Counted from the stretch's first letter, positions 1-8,173 are shown. The stretch: 64,000 bases of DNA from Bacteroidia bacterium (GCA_025999935.1 BNXY01000005.1:14495-78494), one strand, 5' to 3'. Notes: generated from the sequence alone by a model not told the origin. Made by a program: numbers and translations.

Positions 1-130
1 ATTTCCGGCACCGCATTCATCCATTCGTTGCATACTTCCAAATATCCAATAGCATTGGCTTTTCGGGCAATCTGGTTGATGTTGTTTGCCATGCCCGAAA
101 GTTGCCGGATATAACCCAACTGTTCTGACG
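1..130 (-). pseudogene. MobC-like mobilisation protein fragment (runs off left edge)
   Basis: Read on the minus strand, this stretch encodes LSSEQLGYIRQLSGMANNIN followed by QIARKANAIGYLEV. That is the characteristic motif of Bacteroidota MobC-type relaxosome accessory proteins, which help a relaxase nick oriT. There is no start of its own: on the upstream side the frame runs directly into the decayed DUF3791 gene, so the N-terminal part is missing. The C-terminal side continues beyond the window. The call rests on motif recognition, so the family is likely but not proven. Confidence 0.55.
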
Positions 131-342
131 ACAATAGGCATAAATATCTCTTACTGCGTACTCTGCACTATCAGTATACAACGCCCACCAACAGTTATTT
201 AGATAGTCCTAGCCGCCATATTTTTTTAGGTAAAAAAGGCATCTTGCGCATTCATTTTATACGATTCCGCAAAGAACGGTACGATAAAAGCGATGAAGCT
301 GATTTTATCGCTCGTCGCTTTGTCTAATATTTTCGTTTCCAT
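126..342 (-). pseudogene. DUF3791 family protein, decayed
   Basis: From ATG at 342 the minus strand reads METKILDKATSDKISFIAFI and then MNAQDAFF, followed by a one-base frameshift in a T run. It resumes as YLKKYGG-stop-DYLNNCWWALYTDSAEYAVRDIYAYCRQN, which is the DUF3791 pattern (YLKKYGGLDYL..CWWALHT). One in-frame TAG and one frameshift make it a pseudogene. Its 3' end merges into the MobC-like fragment. DUF3791 genes are small, of unknown function, and common on Bacteroidota accessory DNA, often beside toxin-like DUF3990 genes. A second decayed copy lies at 4454-4541. Confidence 0.65.
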
Positions 343-366
343 GCTGTTAATTTTTTATTTACAGTG

Positions 367-396
367 CAAAGTTAGCATTTTTATTTTATGTAACAA
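367..396 (-). promoter_or_regulatory. Bacteroidota-type promoter for the decayed DUF3791 gene
   Basis: On the minus strand TTG (394-396) is followed after 19 bases by TAACTTTG (367-374), matching TTG-N19-TAnnTTTG. It points into the DUF3791 pseudogene, whose ATG lies 25 bases downstream. Confidence 0.6.
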
Positions 397-865
397 AACA
401 CACCCCACAAAACCTTGACCGCTTCATCAATGATACTGCTTGAGAAACTGTCCAAGTAGGTATTGGTGGTTGATAAATCGTTATGCCCCAATATCTGAGA
501 GATGATTTCCCTCGGAACAATCTTTATCTGAATCGCTTTGACCTTTTTTGCCTCTTTGGTCTTATTGCGTTTGTAAACGATATAATCGCCACCATTGTGC
601 CTGATAACATTCTTCTTCTTTAGCAAAGCCATATCAATAAACGAGATGCCATAACAATAATAGGAGAACAGGAACAATCTTCGCGTAAACTCCAATGTTG
701 GGTTTTCCATGACAGTAGATTTAATACTTTCCATGGAGTCCATCGGCAAATAGCGTTTGGCTGTTTCTTCTTCAAGTGCTGCAACGTTAAAGCCGCCTTT
801 TCCAAAAGGATAGGTATTTTCGAAAGCCTCTTTGTCTTGTATGGCTTTGTTGAGTACGGCTCTTA
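381..865 (-). pseudogene. Tyrosine recombinase A, 5' truncated by the IS and internally deleted
   Basis: The minus-strand frame is open from the IS edge at 865 and reads LRAVLNKAIQDKEAFENTYP, then GKGGFNVAALEEETAKRYLP, and ends at the TAA at 381. This is the core-binding domain plus start of the catalytic domain of a Bacteroidota phage/conjugative-element integrase. The C-terminus still carries ISQILGHNDLSTTNTYLDSF with the nucleophile Tyr. The middle is shortened: the K and HxxR region between the IQIK and VPREI segments is absent, so the enzyme cannot be active. The N-terminal half is missing, cut at the left TIR of the ISAzo13-type element. It is not the same gene as the integrase fragment on the other side of that element. 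Confidence 0.7.
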
Positions 866-884
866 GGAATTGTTACGAAATAAC

Positions 885-915
885 TTGACTAATTAAAATA
901 TTATTCGTATCTTTG
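885..915 (+). promoter_or_regulatory. IS transposase promoter
   Basis: TTG (885-887), a 20-base spacer, then TATCTTTG (908-915) fit the Bacteroidota consensus. The -33 part lies just inside the left inverted repeat. The transposase ATG is at 920, only five bases past the -7 box, so the transcript would start at or next to the start codon (leaderless or nearly so). Confidence 0.65.
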
Positions 916-919
916 CAGC

Positions 920-2113
920 ATGGAAGCAATAAAAGATACAATAGAAAAGATCAAGGCATTCTTGCCTTATTTGGATGAGCATCAAAAGCGAATCTATTTG
1001 GCTTTAGAAGCGAAGAGTCTTGGTAGAGGAGGAAAATCACTGATTGAGAATCAGTTGGGAATATATCACAATACGATAAACAAGGGTTTAAAGGAAGTCA
1101 ATGGCGGTACAGTCAACAGCGGAGCAAGATTAAGGAAAGAAGGCGGTGGCAGGAAAAAGAAAATAAATGAAGTGGAATGGCATCATATCAAAGAATTTAT
1201 AGAACCTCATACGCGAGGCGAACCGGAATCGCCCCTGCAATGGGTAAGTAAAAGTTTACGCAACATCTCCACGGCATTAAAAGCGCGAGGGATAGATGTA
1301 AGTCACAGGGTAATAGGAGAATCATTGAAAGCCAACGGTTTTAGTTTGCAAGCCAACAGAAAGACTTTTGAAGGCAGAGGACATGCGGACAGAGATGCTC
1401 AGTTTGAATTTATAAGCCGCAAGGTAAAAGACTATATGTCAGAGGAACAACCGGTTATATCAGTAGATGCCAAAAAGCGGGAATTGATAGGCAACTTCAA
1501 GAATGGCGGTGTAGAATGGCAAAGTAAAAATACACCTGTTGAAGTAAACGCATACGATTTTCTGACTGATGCCGAGGGTATTGCAATACCTTATGGAATC
1601 TATGACATCGCACAGAATAAAGGTTGGGTCAATGTGGGCATCACAAAAGATACGGCAGAATTTGCTGTTCAGAGCATAAGAAACTGGTGGTACAAAATGG
1701 GTATTTATTACCACAACAATGCCAATTCACTGCTGATAACCGCAGATGGCGGCGGAAGCAATAGCAGCAAAGGGAAACTGTGGAAGCGCGAACTGCAAAA
1801 ATTTGCGGATGAAACAGGAATGGAGATAGAGGTCGTTCATTTTCCGCCGGGAACCAGCAAGTGGAATAAAATAGAACACCGTTTGTTTTCTTACATCTCA
1901 AAGAATTGGAGAGGAAAGCCATTGATAAGTTATGAAGTTATTGTTCAGCTGATTGGCTCTACAAAGACGGAAAAAGGACTTGAAGTGGAATGTGAGTTGG
2001 ATATGGAAAATTATCAAACAGGCATAACAATTGATGAGGATGAAATGGAAAATGTCAATCTGATTGGCAGCTCATTTCATGAAGAATGGAATTATAGAAT
2101 AATGCCTTCGTAA
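920..2113 (+). CDS. ISAzo13-family DDE transposase
   Basis: This 397-residue protein cuts and joins the IS ends. It has an N-terminal helix-turn-helix part (about 1-130) and a DDE core: D183 in VISVDAKKRE, D276 in LLITADGGGSN and E319 in HFPPGTSKWNKIEH. The last two motifs are signatures of the ISAzo13/Rhodopirellula-type transposases. The C-terminus ends FHEEWNYRIMPS, also typical, so the gene appears full length. Start choice: ATG 920 is the first in frame and lies directly after the promoter -7 box. No ribosome-binding site is visible because almost no leader would exist. It is the sole gene of the IS, oriented opposite to the two flanking integrase fragments. Confidence 0.92.
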   Translation: MEAIKDTIEKIKAFLPYLDEHQKRIYLALEAKSLGRGGKSLIENQLGIYHNTINKGLKEVNGGTVNSGARLRKEGGGRKKKINEVEWHHIKEFIEPHTRGEPESPLQWVSKSLRNISTALKARGIDVSHRVIGESLKANGFSLQANRKTFEGRGHADRDAQFEFISRKVKDYMSEEQPVISVDAKKRELIGNFKNGGVEWQSKNTPVEVNAYDFLTDAEGIAIPYGIYDIAQNKGWVNVGITKDTAEFAVQSIRNWWYKMGIYYHNNANSLLITADGGGSNSSKGKLWKRELQKFADETGMEIEVVHFPPGTSKWNKIEHRLFSYISKNWRGKPLISYEVIVQLIGSTKTEKGLEVECELDMENYQTGITIDEDEMENVNLIGSSFHEEWNYRIMPS

Positions 2114-2116
2114 TTG

Positions 2117-2883
2117 TCATTTTATTTCGTAACAATTCCTAACTGTTTTGTAATCGCAATTGCTTTCGATACACCTTGTTGCGAAACTGTGCCGCAATCC
2201 GCGGAATTTCAGTTTGGGAATGTTCAAATCCTCCATCAGTTGCTTGTAATAATTGCGATAGGTTCGTGGCTCCGTTGGTTTCGCATCATTGGTCAAAACA
2301 TAAAAACGATTGTTGACCACCTTTTTTATGGGTTTCAGCATTTTCAGCAAATCTTTAGTCATTGGAATATCCCGAATGGAATTTTTTGTTTTAGGCGTAT
2401 CAAGCACAAGTTCCGTATGTTTGCTGTCATTTTCCATGATATAAATTCGTTGGAGCGTTTGGCGGACACTGATAATTCCGGTGTCGGTATCTATATCCTC
2501 CCAAGTTAGCGCGCAAATTTCCCCTATTCGTATGCCGGTACTTAGACAGATATAAACGCCCAAGTTCTTGAATGTGAAATGCTCTTGAACATAAGTCATT
2601 ATCTTCTTCTGATTTGTTTTACTCAGGACTTCTATGTCCTGTTTTTCTCGCTCAGTCGGATATTGAATGTCGAATGGGTTGTACTCACAGAGTTTATTTT
2701 TCGCTCCGAATTTCAAAACCATTTTCAATACAATCAAGATATCCTTGATTGATTTTTGGCTTAGCCCTTCTTCTAATTTTTGAAACACGAATGCCTGTAC
2801 ATCCGTTTCCGCAATGTGCTGTTTGTTGCCAAAAGCGGGCAACAAGTGATTCTCAAGCAGTAGTATGTAGGCGGAATACTAAG
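2117..2883 (-). pseudogene. Tyrosine recombinase B, both ends lost
   Basis: The minus-strand frame is open from about 2883 (after a TAG) and reads AYILLLENHLLPAFGNKQ and onwards. It has a SAM-like core-binding domain (about residues 1-70 of the ATG-started part) and a catalytic domain with Arg in STGIRIGEICALTW, Lys in TPKTKNSIRDIPMT and the box FRGLRHSFATRCIE. The reading frame then enters the IS at 2139 and ends in IS sequence, so the nucleophile Tyr and C-terminal helix are missing. The N-terminus before AYILLL is also lost. The protein is an ICE/phage-type integrase of Bacteroidota. It is a different subfamily from integrase A across the IS, and the two fragments do not rejoin into one gene. 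Confidence 0.75.
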
Positions 2884-2936
2884 AGAAAATGCGAAAAAAT
2901 CCATTAATAATATATTATTGATAAGAAAATAAATTG

Positions 2937-2944
2937 TACTTTTG
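2937..2944 (+). promoter_or_regulatory. -7 box for the MntA-like gene
   Basis: TACTTTTG fits TAnnTTTG. A TTG lies upstream at 2918-2920 with a short 16-base spacer. It implies a transcript start near 2950 and therefore favours the ATG at 2967 over the upstream ATG at 2934. Confidence 0.5.
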
Positions 2945-2966
2945 TAGTGCATTGCATTTATTCATT

Positions 2967-3257
2967 ATGAAGACAACGAACGAATATCTTGACATTCTTA
3001 GTCAATACAAACAAAATCATGCCTCTGAGTATGGAATAGAGCGTATGGGTATTTTTGGGTCGGTTGCTCGAGGCGAACAACGCGAAGGGAGCGATGTGGA
3101 TGTTTATTACGAAGGTACTGAAAAAGGCTTAAAATCTCTGGGTATGATACTTGACCTCGAAGAACTTTTCGGTGTGAAAGTAGATGTTGTCAGGAAGCAT
3201 AATAATTTGAAACCACGCTTTGTTGAACGTATAATGAAAGAAATGATTTATGTATGA
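2967..3257 (+). CDS. mntA: MntA-like minimal nucleotidyltransferase (antitoxin)
   Basis: This 96-residue protein is of the MNT family (Pol-beta fold). Residues 31-45 hold GSVARGEQREGSDVDV: the Gly-Ser pair (31-32) and the two catalytic Asp (D43, D45) that bind metal and nucleotide. Known MntA proteins neutralise HEPN toxins (HepT) by AMPylating or otherwise nucleotidylating a Tyr beside the HEPN active site. Length matches the family, so it looks intact. ATG 2967 is chosen because the -7 box at 2937-2944 would place the longer start (2934) upstream of the transcript. The stop overlaps the start of a HepT remnant by a few bases, preserving the usual antitoxin-toxin gene order. Whether it still has a partner anywhere is unknown. 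Confidence 0.8.
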   Translation: MKTTNEYLDILSQYKQNHASEYGIERMGIFGSVARGEQREGSDVDVYYEGTEKGLKSLGMILDLEELFGVKVDVVRKHNNLKPRFVERIMKEMIYV

Positions 3258-3348
3258 AATAGATGCCGAAAGGATATTTGTTATTCTTCGAATAGATATT
3301 CCCCCGCTTTTGTCTGTCATTAAACAGATTGAACAAGATTTGCGTTAG
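3250..3348 (+). pseudogene. HepT/DUF86 toxin, C-terminal remnant
   Basis: From ATG 3250 (overlapping the mntA stop) 32 codons read MYEIDAERIFVILRIDIPPL and then LSVIKQIEQDLR. This matches the C-terminal tail of DUF86 HEPN toxins (..HDYF.ID.E.IF..I..DIP.LL..IEQ). The first about 80 residues, including the RxxxxH ribonuclease motif, are missing, so no toxin activity is expected. A clean internal deletion that kept the antitoxin-proximal junction would explain it. Confidence 0.6.
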
Positions 3349-3387
3349 ATAATTTCATCTCGTTGACCATGTGTTAAAGGAGGAACG

Positions 3388-3420
3388 GGGTCGCACTAAT
3401 ACTGCGACCCTTGCTTTTTT
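3388..3420 (+). terminator. Rho-independent terminator after the mntA/hepT remnant
   Basis: A perfect 8-bp stem GGGTCGCA / TGCGACCC (3388-3395 with 3403-3410), a 7-base loop, then TTGCTTTTTT. Confidence 0.85.
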
Positions 3421-3422
3421 AT

Positions 3423-3540
3423 TTATACCAATCCCAATTCTTTCAAATACACCTCAATCTCCTTATCCAATTCCGACCGTTTTCTCTCCAATTCCTTGAT
3501 TTCGCTCATCACAGCATGGATGTCAATTTCTTCTTCCTTC
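3423..3540 (-). pseudogene. HsdM C-terminal tail remnant
   Basis: One minus-strand frame reads EEEIDIHAVMSEIKELERKR then SELDKEIEVYLKELGLV-stop. This is an acidic coiled-coil like the C-terminus of type I DNA methylase subunits. It is fused, out of frame, to the HsdR remnant. The call is by resemblance only. Confidence 0.45.
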
Positions 3541-4305
3541 GATGACATTCGTCAAAAATCATGACGATTTTTTGATTCCGGACTTCTTGCAAATGCTTGT
3601 TGTAGTAATCTTTGGTTATCGCACAATTCAGTTTCTGAATGGTGGTAATAATGATTTTTGAGTTTCCGCTCAACCGTTTGATAAGTTCGTGCGTATTGTC
3701 GGTACCGTCCAATTGAAAGTAAACTTATAACCGCTATTGGGATTGTTGGCGAAATATCGGGTATTGACACCGTTGGAAATGACAAACAGTTGGATATAAT
3801 CGAACAAACCGTGGAAAGACGTTTTATGATAGCGTTGTATCTGATTGTACGCTTGTTTCAGTTCAATGCCTCGCCTTTTTAACTCAATCTGTACCAATGG
3901 TAGCCCATTGATAAGGATAGTCACATCGTACCGGCATTTATTCCTACCCTCAACAGTAATTTGGTTGGCAACCTGAAATTCGTTCTGACACCACTTATTT
4001 TTATTGAGAAACTCTACCCAAATGCGTTCGCCATCGGCTGTGTCAAGCGGATATAAATCGCGAAGTTTCTTGGCTTTTTCAAAGCGTGTACCGCCTTCCA
4101 GAAAGATACAAATCTTTTCAAATTCCTTATCCGTAAAGTGTTTTCGGTTATGCAACGCCAATTCTTTTTGATTGTGTTTTTCTAATTGCGCTTTGAAATT
4201 AGCATAGAGATTATCTTCTTCCTTGATGGAAATAAATTCGTAACTCATTTCCTTCAAGGTCTTTATTAGCCCTTCTTCCAAGACTTGCTCACTTTGGGTT
4301 GTCAT
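3541..4305 (-). pseudogene. hsdR: Type I restriction subunit HsdR, N-terminal part with internal deletion
   Basis: ATG 4305 opens a frame with the HsdR N-terminal nuclease domain: D127 in CRYDVTILING and E141-x-K143 in LVQIELKRRG form the PD-(D/E)xK site. Around residue 203 (GYKFTFNW) the frame jumps: another frame continues DGTDNTHELIKRLSGNSKII, then TTIQKLNC and VMIFDECHR, which are helicase motifs Ib-II (DECH). About 100 residues with the Walker A motif are missing between them, and everything after the DECH box is lost. The remnant then meets an HsdM-like tail. HsdR normally is about 1000 residues and translocates and cleaves DNA at unmethylated sites; this copy is dead. Confidence 0.8.
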
Positions 4306-4453
4306 ATCTTTAAGTTATCTAGATTGAGGATAATGAGTGTAAAGATATGAAAAATCGGGATGTGACCATGAAATTTGTCTTTTAATTGTTGATTTAAACA
4401 ATTTTTAATGGGGTGTAATTTTCTTTTTCACAGATATTTCGATAGTATCCAAA

Positions 4454-4541
4454 TCAAAACCTCCGAGCCCACCAACATTCGTTCAGATAGTCTATACCAT
4501 GAATATTTTTTCAGATAAAAATAAGTGTCTTGGATATTCAT
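4454..4541 (-). pseudogene. Second DUF3791 remnant
   Basis: Minus-strand ATG 4541 reads MNIQDTYFYLKKY, then one extra base, then GIDYLNECWWA and a stop. It is the same conserved core as the pseudogene at 126-342 (YLKKYGG.DYLN.CWWAL). The 5' part and the rest of the 3' part are absent. The remaining bases of the 4306-4582 gap show no other coding signal. Confidence 0.55.
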
Positions 4542-4582
4542 TTCAAGGCAGAGCCTTTATCCTCTTTCAATTCGTAAGACTA

Positions 4583-5428
4583 TTAAACCGCCTTCAAACT
4601 CATATCTAAACTCTTAACCGAATGTGTAAGCGCTCCTACCGAAATATAATCCACACCGGTTTCGGCATATTCCCGGAGGGTATCGAATGTGATGCCGCCG
4701 GAGGATTCGATTTCGTACCTTCCGCCGACTAATTCGACGGCTTTTCGGGTATTTTCCACATTGAAATTATCCAACATGATGCGGTTTACATCTCCCATTT
4801 TTAACACCCGTTCTAATTCGTCAAAATTACGAACTTCGATTTCTATGGGCAGACTTTTCCCTTGCTTCCAGCAATATTCTTTAGCGCGGGCAATGGCGTT
4901 TTCGATTCCGCCGGCGAAATCTACATGGTTGTCTTTCAGTAGAATCATATCGAACAATCCGATGCGGTGGTTGGTTCCACCGCCGATTTTGACGGCTTCT
5001 TTTTCAAGCATCCGCATGCCGGGAGTCGTTTTCCGCGTATCCAAAACACGGGTTTTCGTACCTTCCAATTTTTTTACATATTTGCGGGTAGTAGTCGCTA
5101 TCCCGCTCATCCTTTGCATTACATTCAACACCAAACGTTCGGTTTGGAGTAAGGATTGCACTTTCCCTTCGACAGTAAAAGCAATATCACCGTATTTCAC
5201 TTCCGCTCCGTCTTCTATAAAAACCATTATTTTCAAATCCGAATCGAAAGTGTGGAAAATCCGGCCGGCGATTTCCACGCCGGCCAAGATTCCATCTTCT
5301 TTAATAATTAACTGCACCTTTCCTTGGGCGGATTCGGGAATAGTGCTTAAAGTCGTATGATCGCCATCGCCAATATCTTCAGCGAAAGCCAATTTGATTA
5401 GTTCTTCAATCAATAATCCGGTTTCCAT
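4583..5428 (-). CDS. nadC: Nicotinate-nucleotide diphosphorylase (quinolinate phosphoribosyltransferase)
   Basis: This cytosolic enzyme of de novo NAD synthesis converts quinolinate and PRPP to nicotinate mononucleotide, CO2 and PPi. The 281-residue length is normal. Visible signatures: N-terminal FAEDIGDGDHTT (about 14-25), QRMSGIATTT, the substrate-binding segment DTRKTTPGMR (about 133-142), GGGTNHRIGL with the His-Arg pair, LKDNH, and the C-terminal barrel strand IESSGGI. It starts four bases after the stop of the aminopeptidase gene on the same strand, so the two are probably cotranscribed; no functional link is obvious. nadA and nadB are not in the window. Confidence 0.95.
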   Translation of the reverse strand: METGLLIEELIKLAFAEDIGDGDHTTLSTIPESAQGKVQLIIKEDGILAGVEIAGRIFHTFDSDLKIMVFIEDGAEVKYGDIAFTVEGKVQSLLQTERLVLNVMQRMSGIATTTRKYVKKLEGTKTRVLDTRKTTPGMRMLEKEAVKIGGGTNHRIGLFDMILLKDNHVDFAGGIENAIARAKEYCWKQGKSLPIEIEVRNFDELERVLKMGDVNRIMLDNFNVENTRKAVELVGGRYEIESSGGITFDTLREYAETGVDYISVGALTHSVKSLDMSLKAV

Positions 5429-5432
5429 TGAA

Positions 5433-6617
5433 TTATTTTATGCCTAATTTAGTCTTTAATTCCTTCGACAAAACATCTTTGTGCACCACAACCGTAATGG
5501 TTTTATACGCTACAAAAGGGGCGGAAGCGTACCAAGTGCCTTTGTAAGGACTTGCTGTTCCCCAAGAATTTTTTACCAAATAATATTTACTGCCATATTG
5601 GTCTTTGGCTGTTCCATAAATCAACATACCATGATCGTCCTGGGTTTCGTAGTTATCAAATCCTTGTTGACGCAATTCTTGGGTAATTGTTTTTTCCGGA
5701 ACCGGAGCGGTTATATTTTTGATCAGAGAATCCCTATCGGCTTGGCTGAGTCCCAACCAATGCGCTTGATCTGAGCCGGGACCTTCTTTAGAAGTCGCAT
5801 CCGGAACAACAGCGATTCCTTTCCGGTTGAATCCCGCTTCGCTAACATCGGTCGCCCATGCAACGGTATATCCTTTTTCTAACGCATTATCAATGATTTG
5901 CATAAATTCATTCAATGGAAGATTATAAGAATTGGCCCAACGCCAATTGTCCGGCACCTCGATGGGAAAAGCAGTATAAAAAGGATGATGCGTGAAAGAA
6001 GTGAGGGATACGTAATCATCCGCGTTAATGCCTAAAAATTGGGCAAAACTTTTGGGCGTATATTGTTTCCCATTGTAAGTAAATGTTTCGGGAGCAGCGC
6101 CCAGATAGGCGTCCAAAATTCCGGTAAAACCTTTGTACCAAGCTGTAGATAATTTTTTATTTTTAATGACTGCATCAATGTATGCTTTTGAAAAAGCATC
6201 CAATTCGCCATGTCTATGCAGGGGTTCTCCGTAATTCAAACCGGGTTGGGCTTCATTCGGAACGATACCGTAATCTTTGATGCAATCCAAAACATCGGCA
6301 AAAGATCCACCGGCGCCCAAATTAGTCGCTCCATGCATGCGAACATATTTTTGCGCTTTATCTCCCCAATTTTTATGTACAACAAACATCTCCGATAAAT
6401 CATATTCGCCCTTTCCCTGTCTCAATAATTCAGCTTCAATAAATCCGATTCCGGAAAAACTCCAACAAGTACTCGAACTGGATTGATTTTTAACCGACGT
6501 AACCGGAATTTCTTTAATGGTTGTGAATTGAAAACTATCTGCCTTTTTTTCTCCTTCTTGTGCAAAAACAGGAAAACACAAATACAATGTTAATAATGAG
6601 ATAAATAACCGTTTCAT
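5433..6617 (-). CDS. pepC: Secreted aminopeptidase C (C1 family, bleomycin-hydrolase type)
   Basis: This papain-like cysteine peptidase of 394 residues trims N-terminal residues from peptides. A signal peptide (about 1-19, MKRLFISLLTLYLCFPVFA) places it in the periplasm, unlike the cytoplasmic PepC of Firmicutes but usual for Bacteroidota. Catalytic residues: Cys51 in SSSSTCWSFSG, His329 in DDHGMLIYG and Asn350 in LVKNSWGT. The order and the long insertion between Cys and His fit bleomycin hydrolase. On the minus strand a -7-like TATCTTTG (6655-6662) lies just upstream. It is immediately upstream of nadC. Confidence 0.9.
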   Translation of the reverse strand: MKRLFISLLTLYLCFPVFAQEGEKKADSFQFTTIKEIPVTSVKNQSSSSTCWSFSGIGFIEAELLRQGKGEYDLSEMFVVHKNWGDKAQKYVRMHGATNLGAGGSFADVLDCIKDYGIVPNEAQPGLNYGEPLHRHGELDAFSKAYIDAVIKNKKLSTAWYKGFTGILDAYLGAAPETFTYNGKQYTPKSFAQFLGINADDYVSLTSFTHHPFYTAFPIEVPDNWRWANSYNLPLNEFMQIIDNALEKGYTVAWATDVSEAGFNRKGIAVVPDATSKEGPGSDQAHWLGLSQADRDSLIKNITAPVPEKTITQELRQQGFDNYETQDDHGMLIYGTAKDQYGSKYYLVKNSWGTASPYKGTWYASAPFVAYKTITVVVHKDVLSKELKTKLGIK

Positions 6618-6714
6618 AATAGAGACTATTAATTAAATGAATAAATTTTATTGACAAAGATAGTGTTTTTTTCTAAATTTTATATATTTTTGTATCCAAT
6701 CAAACAACATTTTT

Positions 6715-8094
6715 ATGAAAATGCGATTATTTTTTGTTATTCTTTTGGGATTTATTTCATGTAATTTCTATGCACAACAAAAGCAAGCGACTGTATATAA
6801 GATAAATATAAATTCTGAAATCAATACGACTTCCAGAATTTATCTGAGCAACGGATTGAAAGAAGCCGATGCGATGCAGGCAGACGCCATCCTGCTTCAT
6901 CTGAACACTTACGGTGGTACGGTTGTGGATGCGGATTCCATGCGGTCGGCTATTTTATACAATCCGATTCCCGTTTATGTTTTTATCGACAACAATGCGG
7001 CTTCGGCAGGCGCTTTAATTGCCATTGCCTGCAAGAAAATCTATATGCGCAAAGGCGCTAACATCGGGGCGGCAACCGTCGTCAGCGGAGAAACGGGAGA
7101 AGCTATGCCTGATAAATACCAGTCGTATATGCGTTCCATCATCCGGTCAACTGCCGAATCACACGGAAAAGATACCGTGATTACCGGTAATGACACCACT
7201 TACAAATGGGTTCGCAACCCCTTGATTGCGGAAGCCATGGTCGATGACCGGGTGTATATCCCCAATGTGATTGATTCCGGTAAAGTATTGACATTCACAG
7301 CGCAAGAAGCAGAGAAATTCGGTTACTGCGAAGGCCTTGCCGAAAGTGTAGAGGAAGTAATCACAAAATATCTGGGGTATTCCGAATATAAAATAGAAGA
7401 ATATAAGCCCACTTTTTTAGATAATTTAAAGGGTTTTCTGACCAATCCGGCTTTTCAGGCGATTTTAATCATGATTATCATCGCCGGAATTTATTTTGAA
7501 TTGCAATCGCCGGGAATCGGATTTCCGAGCATTGCCGCCGTGATGGCTGCCGTCCTTTATTTTACGCCTTTGTATTTAGACGGACTTGTCCAAAACTGGG
7601 AAATCATTGTCTTTCTCATAGGTCTTATATTGGTTGCTCTGGAAATATTTGTCTTTCCGGGATTCGGCATATCCGGGATTTTGGGCGTTATTTGTATCGG
7701 AGGCGGCTTGATTTTTGCCATGCTAAACAACGATTATTTTTCATTTAAAGAAGTTTCAATGCCGGATATTTCACGCTCCTTCCTAACGGTTTTATCCGGA
7801 ATATTGCTGAGTTTTGGCATCATACTTTGGCTTTCTTCCCGAATCGATCAAAAGGGAATGTTCCGTAAAATCGCCTTATTAAAGGATTTATCCGATTCTG
7901 AAAGCGTGAATACCGATGATTTTAGTTTGATTGGTCAAACGGGAAAAGCAATGACGATCCTTCATCCTTCGGGAAAAATAATTATCAATAACGAAGTATA
8001 TGACGCCGTTTCCAATCAAAATTTTATTGAAAGCGGAAAAACGGTGGTCGTCGTGAAATTTGAAAATATGCAATTGTACGTTGAAGAAATATGA
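6715..8094 (+). CDS. NfeD-type membrane-bound ClpP-class serine protease
   Basis: The 459 residues comprise a signal peptide (1-20), a periplasmic ClpP/SppA-like protease domain (about 25-220), four or more transmembrane helices (about 245-375), and a C-terminal cytoplasmic OB-fold NfeD domain (about 395-455, IGQTGKAMTILHPSGKIIIN). The catalytic Ser is S97 in NNAASAGALIAIACK, the same motif as in the archaeal 1510-N protease; the basic partner is probably a Lys/Arg in the following 50 residues. These proteins are thought to clip membrane proteins near stomatin/SPFH partners; no stomatin gene is adjacent. A TATTTTTG -7-like box is at 6685-6692. Confidence 0.88.
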   Translation: MKMRLFFVILLGFISCNFYAQQKQATVYKININSEINTTSRIYLSNGLKEADAMQADAILLHLNTYGGTVVDADSMRSAILYNPIPVYVFIDNNAASAGALIAIACKKIYMRKGANIGAATVVSGETGEAMPDKYQSYMRSIIRSTAESHGKDTVITGNDTTYKWVRNPLIAEAMVDDRVYIPNVIDSGKVLTFTAQEAEKFGYCEGLAESVEEVITKYLGYSEYKIEEYKPTFLDNLKGFLTNPAFQAILIMIIIAGIYFELQSPGIGFPSIAAVMAAVLYFTPLYLDGLVQNWEIIVFLIGLILVALEIFVFPGFGISGILGVICIGGGLIFAMLNNDYFSFKEVSMPDISRSFLTVLSGILLSFGIILWLSSRIDQKGMFRKIALLKDLSDSESVNTDDFSLIGQTGKAMTILHPSGKIIINNEVYDAVSNQNFIESGKTVVVVKFENMQLYVEEI

Positions 8095-8142
8095 AACCCG
8101 CATGCAAAAGTTGCACCAAAGAGAATGATTAGATGCGGGTTC
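8091..8142 (+). other. Inverted repeat after the NfeD gene
   Basis: AAACCCGCAT (starting at the NfeD stop codon) and ATGCGGGTT flank a loop of about 30 bases. It may act as a weak transcript end, but no T-run follows (the bases after are CCATGG..), so it is recorded only as an inverted repeat. Confidence 0.35.
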
Positions 8143-8173
8143 CATGGTTCCATAAAAAAAACAAATTAATCAC

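Larger units (their letters stand above)
866..2139 (+). mobile_element. ISAzo13-family insertion sequence, complete
   Basis: The element is 1274 bp and bounded by 18-bp perfect terminal inverted repeats, GGAATTGTTACGAAATAA at 866-883 and its complement at 2122-2139. The match continues imperfectly inwards (TGAC shared). TA lies on both sides (864-865 and 2140-2141), as expected for a TA target duplication. However, the two flanks belong to different integrase genes, so the matching TA does not prove a simple insertion. One intact transposase gene fills the element. Confidence 0.85.

Noticed and set aside
2114..2509. 131-residue plus-strand frame next to the IS
   Set aside because: It is antisense to the integrase B fragment, which has clear catalytic motifs.
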